Shown: positions 8,285 to 15,676 of the stretch, in pieces | Position numbering within the stretch: position 1 is the stretch's first letter | Layout: each line of letters opens with the position of its first letter | Source of the DNA: Oscillospiraceae bacterium | Lineage (GTDB): Bacteria > Bacillota > Clostridia > Oscillospirales > QAMX01 | DNA: 44,367 nucleotides | Direction of reading: 5' to 3' | NCBI GenBank assembly: GCA_015067675.1 | Contig: SVMB01000021.1 | Location: forward strand, 1-44,367 | The notes under the pieces: model-generated | Seen by the model: the letters and a program-made list of their open reading frames with translations, nothing else | The model's database searches: none | What the model was told of the DNA's origin: nothing | Position numbers and translations under genes: made by a program

Positions 8285-9733
8285 CTACTTTGTGTATTTC
8301 ACTACCCGTACCGTGTGCGGAGGCAGCGTCAGCGTTACGTCCCCGATATCTTCCTTTGCCCACAGGTCGCGCACTCTCACATCCTTCTCCAGCGCTACCG
8401 TCTCCGCCATCTCTCCAATATTGAAGAACGCTACCGCTCTTCCGCCATCCGCCAGCGCACGCTCGTATACCTTCAGGTGCGACCGCTCTTCCTTCTTCTC
8501 CATCACCAGTACCGCAGCACTGGCCAGCGCATCTTGATTCACCGCCAGAATCTCGTCGTTACAGTACAAATCCATCTCAAACTGCCCCATCTTCTCAAGC
8601 CTTGAGCTGATCTGTATCGGCGACGCTAAAAACGCTCTCATCGTAAACGCAATGATCTGCTCGTCCTCGCTGAGCCTGCACGGACCGTCCATGATGTCCG
8701 GCCGCCCCGCATCCCGCAGCTCCAGCACGTTCATCGCGTTGTTCCCCAGCTCCAGCATGTCCAGGTCAAAGTAGTGCCCCAGACTGATGTGCTTCACCCA
8801 TGGATCGTAACTGTCGAAAATCTCCATCAGCCGGAACCAACGGTCGTCCGAGTCGCGGTTGCAGCGCCAGGAGGTGCAGTTCGCCTTCCAGTAATCCGCA
8901 CAGTCCAGACTGCAGCGAACCGTACCGCAGAACGCAATATCGCGGGGAGCCGCCAGCAGCGCCTGCTTCATCAGGTCGGCGTTCCAGGGATCGGTGGGAC
9001 GCCAGTCGTATTTGAGGTAGTCAAAGCCCCAGTCGGCCCACTGGGCCGCATTGGCCGCCTCGCAGTGCTCCATGCCGATGCCGAAAGCCTCCCGGGACCA
9101 GCGCACATCCACCTCGCCACGGGTGCAGCCGGGGAGGAAGGGACGGGCTTTTGTCCCGCCGAAAGCCTGACGCATGGGCGTGGAGTAGATGCCGGCCTTG
9201 AAGCCGAGGGCGTGGATCTCGTCCACCATCCCACGGATGTCGGGGAACTTGTCGTTTGGCTGGATGGCGTCGTACTCGCCGCCGTATTCACCCTGCCAGG
9301 CAGAGTCCAGGTTTACGTAGGAGTAGCCGTACTCGGCGAGGCCGGAGGCGTCCATGAGGCGCGCTGTGCGCAGCATGTCCTCCTGCGTCACGGTCTGCAG
9401 GAAGGCGTTCCAGGAGGTGAAGCCCAGCAGGGGCGTGAGGAGCAGGTGATCCGGGGCGATTTCCAGACGGATGGTTTGGGTGTCGCGGCCGAGAGCGTTC
9501 TCGGCGGTAACGGTGAGGGTGTATTCACCGGCGGGAAGAGAGCCTGAGATGATGCGCTTTTCGTCGATGGAAAGCCCCGCCGGGAGCTCTGCGGTGACGG
9601 TCACGGGACGCTCGCCGGTGACGGGTACGCGCAGGAGCATGGGCATATCGGGGGATGCGCCGTAGACGGCGGGCAGATGAATGGCCGGTGCGCCTTCAAA
9701 GGGCGCGGCGTGGGCGATCTTTGTATATGACAT
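8285..9733 (-). CDS. Alpha-galactosidase, GH27 type, with N-terminal Ig-like domain
   Basis: A 482-aa GH27-family enzyme that removes terminal alpha-galactose, as from raffinose-type or galactomannan oligosaccharides. Residues 1-95 form a putative Ig-like domain (PAGLSIDEKRIISGSLPAGE). The barrel begins LLGFTSWNAF, continues YGYSYVNLDSAW and FKAGIYSTP, and holds the nucleophile Asp243 in YLKYDW. The acid/base aspartate is expected within CNRDSDDRW near residue 300. A C-terminal beta domain ends the protein. There is no signal peptide. RBS AGGAGG lies 9 nt before the ATG. It is the second gene after the PLP enzyme at 9770-10831, 36 nt apart, so the two are probably co-transcribed. The 3' third of the gene, next to repeat A, has a strongly G-rich coding strand, unlike its 5' part. 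Confidence 0.88.
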   Translation of the reverse strand: MSYTKIAHAAPFEGAPAIHLPAVYGASPDMPMLLRVPVTGERPVTVTAELPAGLSIDEKRIISGSLPAGEYTLTVTAENALGRDTQTIRLEIAPDHLLLTPLLGFTSWNAFLQTVTQEDMLRTARLMDASGLAEYGYSYVNLDSAWQGEYGGEYDAIQPNDKFPDIRGMVDEIHALGFKAGIYSTPMRQAFGGTKARPFLPGCTRGEVDVRWSREAFGIGMEHCEAANAAQWADWGFDYLKYDWRPTDPWNADLMKQALLAAPRDIAFCGTVRCSLDCADYWKANCTSWRCNRDSDDRWFRLMEIFDSYDPWVKHISLGHYFDLDMLELGNNAMNVLELRDAGRPDIMDGPCRLSEDEQIIAFTMRAFLASPIQISSRLEKMGQFEMDLYCNDEILAVNQDALASAAVLVMEKKEERSHLKVYERALADGGRAVAFFNIGEMAETVALEKDVRVRDLWAKEDIGDVTLTLPPHTVRVVKYTK

Positions 9734-9769
9734 GAATACGTCCTCCTGATCGATGATTTTTTGTCCTGC

Positions 9770-10831
9770 TTACTGCGCTCTGCCGCGGCTTGTGATCTCC
9801 CAGCAGTCCACCACGTCCTCGCCGTCCACCAGATACACCCGGTCGTGTAGGTTAAACGTGGTGCAGCAGTGCCCCGGGATGAGCCGCAGCCGGTCGCCGA
9901 CGCGCTGGGAGTGCCCGGGCACCTCGATCTGGCTGTGTTCCTCGCTCATGCCCACGGGGAAATCCTCGTATCCCACCACCACGGGGTTGCCCTGATCCAT
10001 GCCCAGCGACTTCACGCCGCCGTCGGTGACGATGCGGGAGGGCTTGACGCTCATGACGGTGGTCAGCAGGAACAGCGCATTTTCGAAGCAGAGATGCAGG
10101 TCACGGTAGGCACGGTCGGAGAAGAGATAGCTGCCGCACTGCATCTCGGTGTAGACGCTGGCCTTGGGTTTTGTCTGGACGGTGCCGGTGCTGACGCCGC
10201 TGATTTCTGCGGGAGGGAGTCCAGCGGCGGTGAGCTCTGCTTTGAGGGCTGCGAGGTCTGCCTCGATGGCATCGGTGGCAGCCTGGCGCACTTCAAGGCT
10301 TTTTTCGTGGGCCATGTTGCCGGCGTAGGCCTGAATACCCTCGTAACGCAGGGATTTTTGTTCCGAGATGAGCCGTGCCAGGGCAAGAACCTCCTCGTGG
10401 GATTCGACGCCGCAGCGCTGCATGCCGATTTCGTACTCGATGAGGACGTGCACGGTGGTTCCGGCGGCAGAAGCTGCGTGAGCGAGGGCGAGGACGTTGT
10501 CGGCGGACTCGACGCAGACGGTGAGACGGCAGCGCCCGGCGAGGGAAGCGAGACGGGAGAGCTTTTTTTCATCGATGATCTGGTTGGCGATGAGGATGTC
10601 GGAGACGCCGGCGTCGGCGAGGTCCTCGGCCTCGGAGAGCTTGGCGCAGGTCAGACCCTTGGCGCCGTCGGAGAGCTGGATAAGGGCGATGGCGGGGCAT
10701 TTGTGGGACTTGTAGTGAGGGCGAAGGGCCATGGAAGAGCCGGAGAGGAGGGAAGCCATGACGCGGCGGTTTTTGTCGAAGATGGATTTTTCGAGGATGA
10801 GGGCAGGAGTTTCGATGTCGGTGATTTTCAT
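9770..10831 (-). CDS. D-serine dehydratase (DSD1)-like / D-threonine aldolase-like PLP enzyme
   Basis: A 353-aa fold-type III PLP enzyme of the alanine-racemase-like barrel family. The Schiff-base lysine is Lys41 in RPHYKSHKCP. Near the C terminus PGHCCTTFNLHD (His321, Cys323) matches the His-x-Cys zinc site of eukaryotic-type D-serine dehydratase; D-threonine aldolases usually have His-x-Asp there, so a dehydratase/deaminase acting on a D-hydroxy amino acid is favoured. MKITDIETPALIL at the start is typical of the family. ATG 10831 is set by GGAGG 9 nt upstream and the promoter at 10861-10889. It is followed by the alpha-galactosidase gene in the same direction; why an amino-acid enzyme should be paired with a glycosidase is not obvious. 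Confidence 0.83.
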   Translation of the reverse strand: MKITDIETPALILEKSIFDKNRRVMASLLSGSSMALRPHYKSHKCPAIALIQLSDGAKGLTCAKLSEAEDLADAGVSDILIANQIIDEKKLSRLASLAGRCRLTVCVESADNVLALAHAASAAGTTVHVLIEYEIGMQRCGVESHEEVLALARLISEQKSLRYEGIQAYAGNMAHEKSLEVRQAATDAIEADLAALKAELTAAGLPPAEISGVSTGTVQTKPKASVYTEMQCGSYLFSDRAYRDLHLCFENALFLLTTVMSVKPSRIVTDGGVKSLGMDQGNPVVVGYEDFPVGMSEEHSQIEVPGHSQRVGDRLRLIPGHCCTTFNLHDRVYLVDGEDVVDCWEITSRGRAQ

Positions 10832-10860
10832 GGAGAAACCTCCGGTAGTAGGATAGAACC

Positions 10861-10889
10861 AGTATAGCGCGAAACGGAAGAAAAGGCAA
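10861..10889 (-). promoter_or_regulatory. Sigma-A promoter of the DSD1-like / GH27 operon
   Basis: Minus strand: TTGCCT (10889-10884), 17-nt spacer, TATACT (10866-10861), 29 nt before the ATG. Repeat B begins about 24 nt further upstream. Confidence 0.75.
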
Positions 10890-10912
10890 TATAGGAAAAG
10901 AAGGTAAGAACA

Positions 10913-11221
10913 GATACAGCGGCGCAGCATTGGAACGCTTTGCGTTCCAATGAAACGGGTCAAGGGTCCTGTGGACCCTTGCGCGGGGTCAAAGGGGGCG
11001 GCGTTAGCCCCCGTCCATCCCGTATGGCGAACCGGCAGAATGAAAGATAAAGCGGATAGAGGACGGCAAAAAATGAAAAATGAAAAATGAAAAAAGGAAC
11101 CCTCGCCGTTTGATGGTATTGTTTGCTTCCTTGCGTCGAGACGCAAGAGAATCGAGCGTCGAGCCACGCTTAATACCGTCTCCTGTTATACAAAGTTAAA
11201 AGAAAGAACCCGTATTCTGCA
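10913..11221 (+). repeat. Structured repeat B (left half of the split element)
   Basis: A left-type half. In order: a 10-bp stem ATTGGAACGC / GCGTTCCAAT with TTT loop; stem CAAGGGTCC / GGACCCTTG with TGT loop; stem GGGGGC / GCCCCC; a conserved box (GGCGAACCGGCAGAATGA, then AGAGGACGGC); an ATGAAAA microsatellite (11068-11096); and the stem GACGC (11140-11144) / GCGTC (11156-11160). It ends with the first strand of the central hairpin (GAACCCGTATTCTGCA), but the partner strand is missing, because the XRE gene begins there on the other strand. With repeat C it makes one element interrupted by two small genes. Confidence 0.85.
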
Positions 11222-11247
11222 ACTTTCCGGCCTGACCGGAGACCAAC

Positions 11248-11490
11248 TCACAGAAACAGCTCCATCACACTCACACCGAAAAGCTCCTGCATGTAAAAAA
11301 GCGTTTCGGTCGATAACCATGGAGGCAGAAAGCCGATCTCGAGGAGAAAAAGGGTAAAGACGCGGATTTTGAGCAATTTTGCGGCTTTCCAAAGGGGTAA
11401 TTCTGCATTTTTGCGCAGACGACGTACATTTCGGCATAGATTGTGGATCTCAACGCGATGACGCCGACGCAGTTCCTTGTTTTTGGTCAT
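11248..11490 (-). CDS. Small XRE-like helix-turn-helix protein
   Basis: An 80-aa protein, Arg/Lys-rich at the N terminus. NVRRLRKNAELPLWKAAKLL followed by a second helix and ending FYMQELFGVSVMELFL matches the outline of Cro/C1-type (XRE) HTH domains, including the terminal GVSVMELF seen in that fold. It is only a single domain. RBS AAAGGAG lies 8 nt before the ATG, and TTGAAA / TATCAT (17-nt spacer) form its promoter. It is transcribed divergently from the Arc-like gene at 11596, and TGATAACA sites overlap its -10. Autoregulation is inferred. The base composition is lower in GC than the surroundings. Confidence 0.65.
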   Translation of the reverse strand: MTKNKELRRRHRVEIHNLCRNVRRLRKNAELPLWKAAKLLKIRVFTLFLLEIGFLPPWLSTETLFYMQELFGVSVMELFL

Positions 11491-11510
11491 GGCTTTGGCT
11501 CCTTTAAAAG

Positions 11511-11585
11511 TGATAACACTATGATAACACTTTGTTTGTATCTTTTCAAGAAAAAATTTTGTAAAATGTTATCACAATGTTATCG
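11511..11585. promoter_or_regulatory. Divergent promoter region with four TGATAACA operator half-sites
   Basis: Two TGATAACA boxes at 11511-11518 and 11522-11529 and two inverted boxes, TGTTATCA at 11567-11574 and TGTTATCG at 11578-11585. Within each pair the repeat period is exactly 11 nt, one helical turn; the pairs mirror each other around about 11548. The left pair overlaps the -10 (TATCAT, 11526-11521) of the XRE gene, whose -35 TTGAAA is at 11549-11544. The right pair lies just before the Arc-like gene, beside TAAAAT (11562-11567). This is the layout expected for autoregulated DNA-binding proteins. Confidence 0.8.
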
Positions 11586-11595
11586 AGGTGTTAGT

Positions 11596-11787
11596 ATGGC
11601 CAAGAACAAAATCCAAACGGGAATTCGCTTTGATCCGGAGCTTCTTTACAAAATCTCATATATCGCCAAGTTCAATCTGCGTTCGACAAACGCACAATTT
11701 GAATATCTTGCGCAGAAGTGTGTTAAAGAGTTCGAACAGGAAAATGGTGAAATTATCATCGATGATGAGACTTTATATCACAAATAA
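11596..11787 (+). CDS. Arc/CopG-like ribbon-helix-helix protein
   Basis: A 63-aa protein: MAKNKIQTGIRFDPELLYKI supplies a candidate beta strand (QTGIRF) and first helix; SYIAKFNLRSTNAQFEYLAQ gives the turn and second helix, followed by an acidic tail. This is the size and order of an Arc-type ribbon-helix-helix DNA-binding domain. ATG 11596 is chosen because the alternative ATG at 11443 would place the operators inside the coding region; GAGGTG lies 6 nt upstream of 11596. It ends 4 nt before repeat C. With the XRE-like gene it forms a two-regulator cassette inside a split structured repeat. A toxin-antitoxin role is possible but no toxin fold is seen. Confidence 0.7.
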   Translation: MAKNKIQTGIRFDPELLYKISYIAKFNLRSTNAQFEYLAQKCVKEFEQENGEIIIDDETLYHK

Positions 11788-11791
11788 AAGG

Positions 11792-12161
11792 TAAAAGCTA
11801 AAGAACCCGTATTCTGCAGCGTTCCGTCGTTGCGGAATACGGGTTCTTCCCGGTAAGCAAGGCTAAAGAAAACGGTATTAAGCGTGGCTCGTGACTGGGG
11901 AACTCACAGAGTTCCCGCGTCACTCGACGTTGGTACAGCAGAAAATACCATCAAAAGAATCACTTTTGATTCAATATTTTCTTCCTTTTGCCGTCCTCTG
12001 CCGCGCCTCATCTTTCATTCTGTTACTGCGCCATACGGGATCGTCCAGGGGCTGCTCGCCCCTTCAACCCTCGGCAGGGTCCACGGGACCCTGCACCCCG
12101 AGGAACGCAAAGCGTTCCTCTCTCGGCTGCGCCGCTGTATCCATTACAGGTATTATCCCTG
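11792..12161 (-). repeat. Structured repeat C (right half plus complete central hairpin)
   Basis: Begins with a direct repeat of the sequence at the end of repeat B (TAAAAG ... AAAGAACCCGTATTCTGCA, 11792-11818 versus 11197-11221), holds a complete central hairpin, then a right-type half read on the minus strand: stems with arms GAGGAACGC, CAGGGTCC and AGGGGC, and the nested hairpin GGGAACTC (11898-11905) / GAGTTCCC (11909-11916) found only in right halves. The outer arm has a clean stem ACAGG / CCTGT. The last about 9 nt overlap the end of the deacetylase gene, whose TAA stop (12155-12153) lies inside the arm loop. Confidence 0.87.
11801..11848. terminator. Central hairpin of repeat C
   Basis: Arms AAGAACCCGTATTC (11801-11814) and GAATACGGGTTCTT (11835-11848), 14 perfect base pairs. 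Read on the minus strand it is followed by a T-rich stretch, so it could terminate the deacetylase transcript; it is also just after the Arc-like gene. Confidence 0.6.
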
Positions 12162-13832
12162 TTTCGGCATCTTATGATATACGCTGCCTGCGCTCAGGTC
12201 TATGCCCCTTACTTCTGCCAGCTCCGACACCGTTACAAACACATACCCCTTCGCCTGCAGCGCATCTACAATTCTCAGCGCTGCATCTACGCTCGTGGCA
12301 TACAAATCATGCATCAGAATAATATCTCCATCCCGTACCGAACCCAGAACTTTCTTCACAATCGCATCCGTGTTCCGGTTCTTCCAGTCCAGCGTGTCAA
12401 GACTCCACATAATGCAGCTCATCCCACGCTTACCGACCGCCTCCAGTACCGTCTGATTATACGCGCCTCCAGGCGGACGCATCAGCACCGGATTTACCCC
12501 CGCCAGCCGGTCTATACTCTGACTCGTCAGATCCAGCTCCGACGCCAGAACACTCGAACTCACCGCCGTCAGCGTCTTATGATTGGCACTGTGGTTGCCC
12601 AGCTCGTGCCCCTCCGTCAGATAACGCCCCATCAGATCCGTAAAGCTGCGGATGCGGTAGTCGCACAGGAAGAAGGTGGCGTGCGCACCGCGCTCTTTTA
12701 AGCCGTCCAGCAGCCGCGTCGTGATCTTGCCCGAAGGGCCGTCGTCAAAGGTCAGCGCAATGATGCCCTTGGCGCCGTCGTACCGCGCAAGTACCAGCGC
12801 ATACCCCTTCGCCCATGCTCTCTCCTGCAGATCGACCCGCGCCGTCACGTCGTAGGGCGTAATCAGGATAAACCCGGCTTCTGCGTTGACCGTGATCTCA
12901 CAGTCAAAGGCCGCGCGGAAGGTCGGTACCGAGCAGTAAAGCACGCCGTCAATCACGCAAAGCTGCAGCACGGTTTCACAATCCCCTGCCGCCATGGTCT
13001 GCTTCCCGGGGTTTATCGCAACCTGCCGCTCGCCATGGGACAGCGTGATGCTGCCGTCCTCGCAGGTCTTGCTCTGCCAGCCGCAAAGCTGCGCCGTCTG
13101 CTCAAGCGGCAGCAGCACAGCCCCGGTGGATGACCGCTGCGGCATCACGCCCTCGCCTACTTTGCACAGCTCCCGCAGCGCATCGCCGACATAGGCCTGC
13201 CGGGAGTCGCAGCGCAGCAGAATCGCCGTCGTGTCAAAGAGTCCCGTGTTGGGCCCCAGCTTCTCAAGCGCCTGCTCCCTGCACGCGGCCAGCGCCTCGT
13301 CCGGAGCGTCGGCGGCATACGGCGCGTTCGGCGCATCCGCCCGGTCGCCTTCCGTCAGCGCGTAGTCCGTCATCACCAGATAAGCGCCTTCGTAGAAGCC
13401 GAAGCTGTGGGTGTAGAGTCCCTCCACCGCACTGAGCGCCTGCAGCGGGATGTAGAGCGTGCCGGATACGTTCTGCACCGGCGTGGAAAGCCCTACCTGC
13501 CGGCCGTTTACCCGGCAGTGCCAGGCGTTCTGCGTGAATACCAGCAGATCCCCGTTCACGTGAGCCTGGTTCAGCGCGGAATCCCAGGTAAGCTCCCAGC
13601 CAAAGACGTCGCAGACCGCGCGCAGCGGCACCTGAATGGCGCCGTTGGCGGCGTAGCGCGGCGCGGGTACGCTGATCGTCTCGTCGCCCTGCAGGGCAGC
13701 GGTGCTGCCGATCTGCATGATCAGCGTCTGCCCTTCCGGTTGAACGGGCGCCTCGTCGGCGGCAAATGCCGGCAGACACAGCAGGCACCCCAGCATCAGG
13801 GTCAGTACCATACGGATTCCGGTTTTCCTCAT
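12153..13832 (-). CDS. Secreted polysaccharide deacetylase (NodB) with N-terminal stalk domain
   Basis: A 559-aa protein. Signal peptide MRKTGIRMVLTLMLGCLLCL ending AFAADE. Residues about 40-125 and 225-310 resemble copper-amine-oxidase-like N-terminal (stalk) domains (AIQVPLRAVCDVFGWELTWD). The NodB domain begins GIIALTFDDGPSGKITTRLL and carries the metal and catalytic motifs TFDDGP, GNHSANH, RPPGGAYN, SLDTLDW and LMHD. Such enzymes remove N-acetyl groups from peptidoglycan or related glycans outside the cell. RBS AGAGGA lies 8 nt before the ATG; promoter at 13957-13984. The C terminus (KMPKQG and stop) is encoded by the outer arm of repeat C, so the repeat has replaced or set the end of the reading frame. 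Confidence 0.88.
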   Translation of the reverse strand: MRKTGIRMVLTLMLGCLLCLPAFAADEAPVQPEGQTLIMQIGSTAALQGDETISVPAPRYAANGAIQVPLRAVCDVFGWELTWDSALNQAHVNGDLLVFTQNAWHCRVNGRQVGLSTPVQNVSGTLYIPLQALSAVEGLYTHSFGFYEGAYLVMTDYALTEGDRADAPNAPYAADAPDEALAACREQALEKLGPNTGLFDTTAILLRCDSRQAYVGDALRELCKVGEGVMPQRSSTGAVLLPLEQTAQLCGWQSKTCEDGSITLSHGERQVAINPGKQTMAAGDCETVLQLCVIDGVLYCSVPTFRAAFDCEITVNAEAGFILITPYDVTARVDLQERAWAKGYALVLARYDGAKGIIALTFDDGPSGKITTRLLDGLKERGAHATFFLCDYRIRSFTDLMGRYLTEGHELGNHSANHKTLTAVSSSVLASELDLTSQSIDRLAGVNPVLMRPPGGAYNQTVLEAVGKRGMSCIMWSLDTLDWKNRNTDAIVKKVLGSVRDGDIILMHDLYATSVDAALRIVDALQAKGYVFVTVSELAEVRGIDLSAGSVYHKMPKQG

Positions 13833-13879
13833 GTTACAATCCTCTTTTTATATGTATTTTACAATTGACGCCATTTTTA

Positions 13880-13912
13880 CCGCCGCAGGATACGCTTCCG
13901 ATCAGGCGGCGG
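13880..13912 (-). other. Hairpin in the deacetylase 5' leader
   Basis: CCGCCGC and GCGGCGG pair around an 18-nt loop, about 45 nt before the ATG, in the predicted 5' untranslated region. No riboswitch class was recognised. Confidence 0.35.
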
Positions 13913-13956
13913 GTAAGGGTTTATGAAAACCGCATTATGTGAATGCTGCGTTTTTA

Positions 13957-13984
13957 ATTATACCACAGCCCGGTGAAAACACAA
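13957..13984 (-). promoter_or_regulatory. Promoter of the deacetylase gene
   Basis: Minus strand: TTGTGT (13984-13979), 16-nt spacer, perfect TATAAT (13962-13957). The leader would be about 118 nt long. Confidence 0.7.
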
Positions 13985-14052
13985 GAGCCTTTTCGACATT
14001 TTTCGAAGCTCTCTTCCGGTATGCGCCCCGCCAAGTTCCCGGAAGATAACAA

Positions 14053-14096
14053 AAAAGCGGCTCCGAAGGCCGATAAAAGCTTTCGGAGCCGCTTTT
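14053..14096 (-). terminator. Rho-independent terminator of nagA
   Basis: Arms AAGCGGCTCCGAA and TTCGGAGCCGCTT pair perfectly, and on the minus strand the stem is followed by TTTTTTG. It begins about 38 nt after the nagA stop. Confidence 0.88.
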
Positions 14097-14133
14097 GCTG
14101 TGTTTTCAGACGCTTTTTTGCGTGGGAAAAAGC

Positions 14134-15273
14134 TTAGGCAAAGATCTTACCCTTGATGATGGTCTTTTCAACCTCGTAGAAGGCGTCCATCACGATGAGG
14201 TCGGCCTGCTTGCCTTCCTCGATGGAACCGATGCGCTTGTCCTCGCGGATCTCGCGGGCGGGGTTGATGGTGCAGGACTTCATGACCTGACGCAGCGGCA
14301 CGCCGTAGGAGATCAGGTTCTTGAACTCGATGTGCATGTTGGCGGTGGAGGCAGCGATGGCGCCGTCGGGCATGAAGGCCTTGCCGTCCTTGACGTAGAC
14401 GGGCTGGCCGCCCAGGTCGTAGGTACCGTCGGGGCAGCCGGCGGCCTTGAGGGAGTCGGAGATGACGCAGGTGCGGTCCTCGCCCAGCTGCTTGAAGGCG
14501 ATGCGCAGAACGGCGGGATTGATGTGGAAGCCGTCGCAGATCATCTCGGCAACGACGGTCTTGCTATCGAAGATAGCGCCGACAGCGCCGGGGCCGCGGT
14601 GGGTCAGGGCGGTCATCTGGTTGAAGAGGTGGGTGGCGTGGTTGAGGCCCAGCTCGAAGGCGTGGTTGGCCTGCTCGAAGGTAGCGGCGGAGTGGGCCAG
14701 GGAGACGGTGGCGATGGGGTTGATAGCCTTGATGAATTCATCAGAGCCTTCCTCTTCGGGGGCGATGTCGACCAGCTTGATCAGGCCGCCGGCGACCTCG
14801 TTGAGCTCGAGGATCTCGTTGATGTCAGGCTTGCGGACGTGCTCGATAGCCTGGGCACCCTTCTTGGAAGCGGCGATGTAGGGGCCTTCCATGTTGATGC
14901 CGACGATGGCGGCGCCGGAGAGACCCTTCTCGGCGCAGGCGCGGACATTGGCAAAGACGGTACGGAGGGTATCGTTGCCGACGGTCATGGAAGTGGGGCA
15001 GAAGGAGGTGATGCCGCGGGCGGCGAGGTAGCGGGACATGGTCTCGAGGGCTTCGGGGGTAGCGTCGCCGGTGTCGGCGCCGTTGCAGCCGTGGATGTGG
15101 ATATCCACGAAGCCGGGCATGATGAGCTTGTCAGTGCAGTCGATGACCTCCTGGCCGTCGGTGCACAGGGTGCCGCGGGGGGCGATGCGGGCGATCTTGT
15201 CGCCGACGACGAGCAGATCAGCCTCGATGATGTCGAAGTCACGGTTGACAACGCGTCCATTGATCAGAAGCAT
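14134..15273 (-). CDS. nagA: N-acetylglucosamine-6-phosphate deacetylase
   Basis: A 379-aa amidohydrolase that converts GlcNAc-6-phosphate to glucosamine-6-phosphate and acetate, feeding amino-sugar catabolism and cell-wall recycling in the cytoplasm. Family hallmarks are all present: LIMPGFVDIHIHGCNGADTG (metal-site HIHG), TSMTVGNDTL, INMEGPYI (catalytic Glu), ATVSLAHSAATFEQ (His), LNHATHLFNQM (His) and CVISDSL (catalytic Asp). Length is typical. RBS AAAGGA lies about 11 nt before the ATG. No nagB or transporter is adjacent; downstream on the same strand lies the NodB deacetylase, separated by a terminator and its own promoter. Repeat D lies about 50 nt upstream. Confidence 0.95.
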   Translation of the reverse strand: MLLINGRVVNRDFDIIEADLLVVGDKIARIAPRGTLCTDGQEVIDCTDKLIMPGFVDIHIHGCNGADTGDATPEALETMSRYLAARGITSFCPTSMTVGNDTLRTVFANVRACAEKGLSGAAIVGINMEGPYIAASKKGAQAIEHVRKPDINEILELNEVAGGLIKLVDIAPEEEGSDEFIKAINPIATVSLAHSAATFEQANHAFELGLNHATHLFNQMTALTHRGPGAVGAIFDSKTVVAEMICDGFHINPAVLRIAFKQLGEDRTCVISDSLKAAGCPDGTYDLGGQPVYVKDGKAFMPDGAIAASTANMHIEFKNLISYGVPLRQVMKSCTINPAREIREDKRIGSIEEGKQADLIVMDAFYEVEKTIIKGKIFA

Positions 15274-15324
15274 AGTAATACGATCCTTTCATAGAAATAT
15301 ATGTGAACTAAAAGGTGTCCGACG

Positions 15325-15655
15325 AAATGCAAAATGGGGGGATGATGCCTGTAATTGCTAAGCGTGGCACACGCAAAACGGGTGCAGGGTCCTGTGGACC
15401 CTGCCGGGGGTTGAAGGGGCGCGCAGCCCCTGGACGTTCCCATATGGCGAACTGGCAGAATGACAGATAAAGCGGATAGAGGACGGCAAAGAAAATTTCA
15501 AAATAAAACCTCATCGCTTGATTGTATCTTCTGCTGCCTTGCTACGAATTGCAAGTGAAACGAGCAATGAGCCACGCTCGATACCGTCTCCTGTAACCTG
15601 GCCTGCCAGAAAGCTCCCGTCTCCTGTAACCTGGCCTGCCGGTAAGCTCCCGTCT
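15325..15655 (+). repeat. Structured repeat D (left half only)
   Basis: A left-type half without a right partner or central hairpin. Outer arm AAATGCA, GGGATGAT, CTGTAATTGCTAAGC; stem GCGTGGCACACGC in place of the GGAACGC stem; stem GCAGGGTCC (15384-15392) / GGACCCTGC (15396-15404); stem GGGGC / GCCCC; conserved box GGCGAACTGGCAGAATGACA; and stem ATTGC (15548-15552) / GCAAT (15564-15568). The end carries a 33-nt tandem duplication (15584-15616 and 15617-15649, two mismatches) plus a partial third unit, in the place where other copies have the central hairpin. It lies between nagA and the stop of the topoisomerase gene. Confidence 0.85.
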
Positions 15656-15676
15656 CCGGCTTCACGCACTGCGCTC

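Noticed and set aside
9734-9769. A further GC-skew switch between the GH27 and DSD1-like genes
   Set aside because: Only about one 60-nt stretch is C-rich (9781-9840) and the skew returns to G-rich by 9841, so this is not comparable with the shifts at the repeats.
11186-11437. An 83-codon minus-strand frame overlapping the XRE-like gene
   Set aside because: No RBS, wrong frame relative to the HTH-like protein, and it runs into repeat B.
11248-11787. A toxin-antitoxin system
   Set aside because: Both small proteins look like DNA-binding domains and neither shows a toxin fold; the divergent layout is also atypical. Kept only as a possibility.
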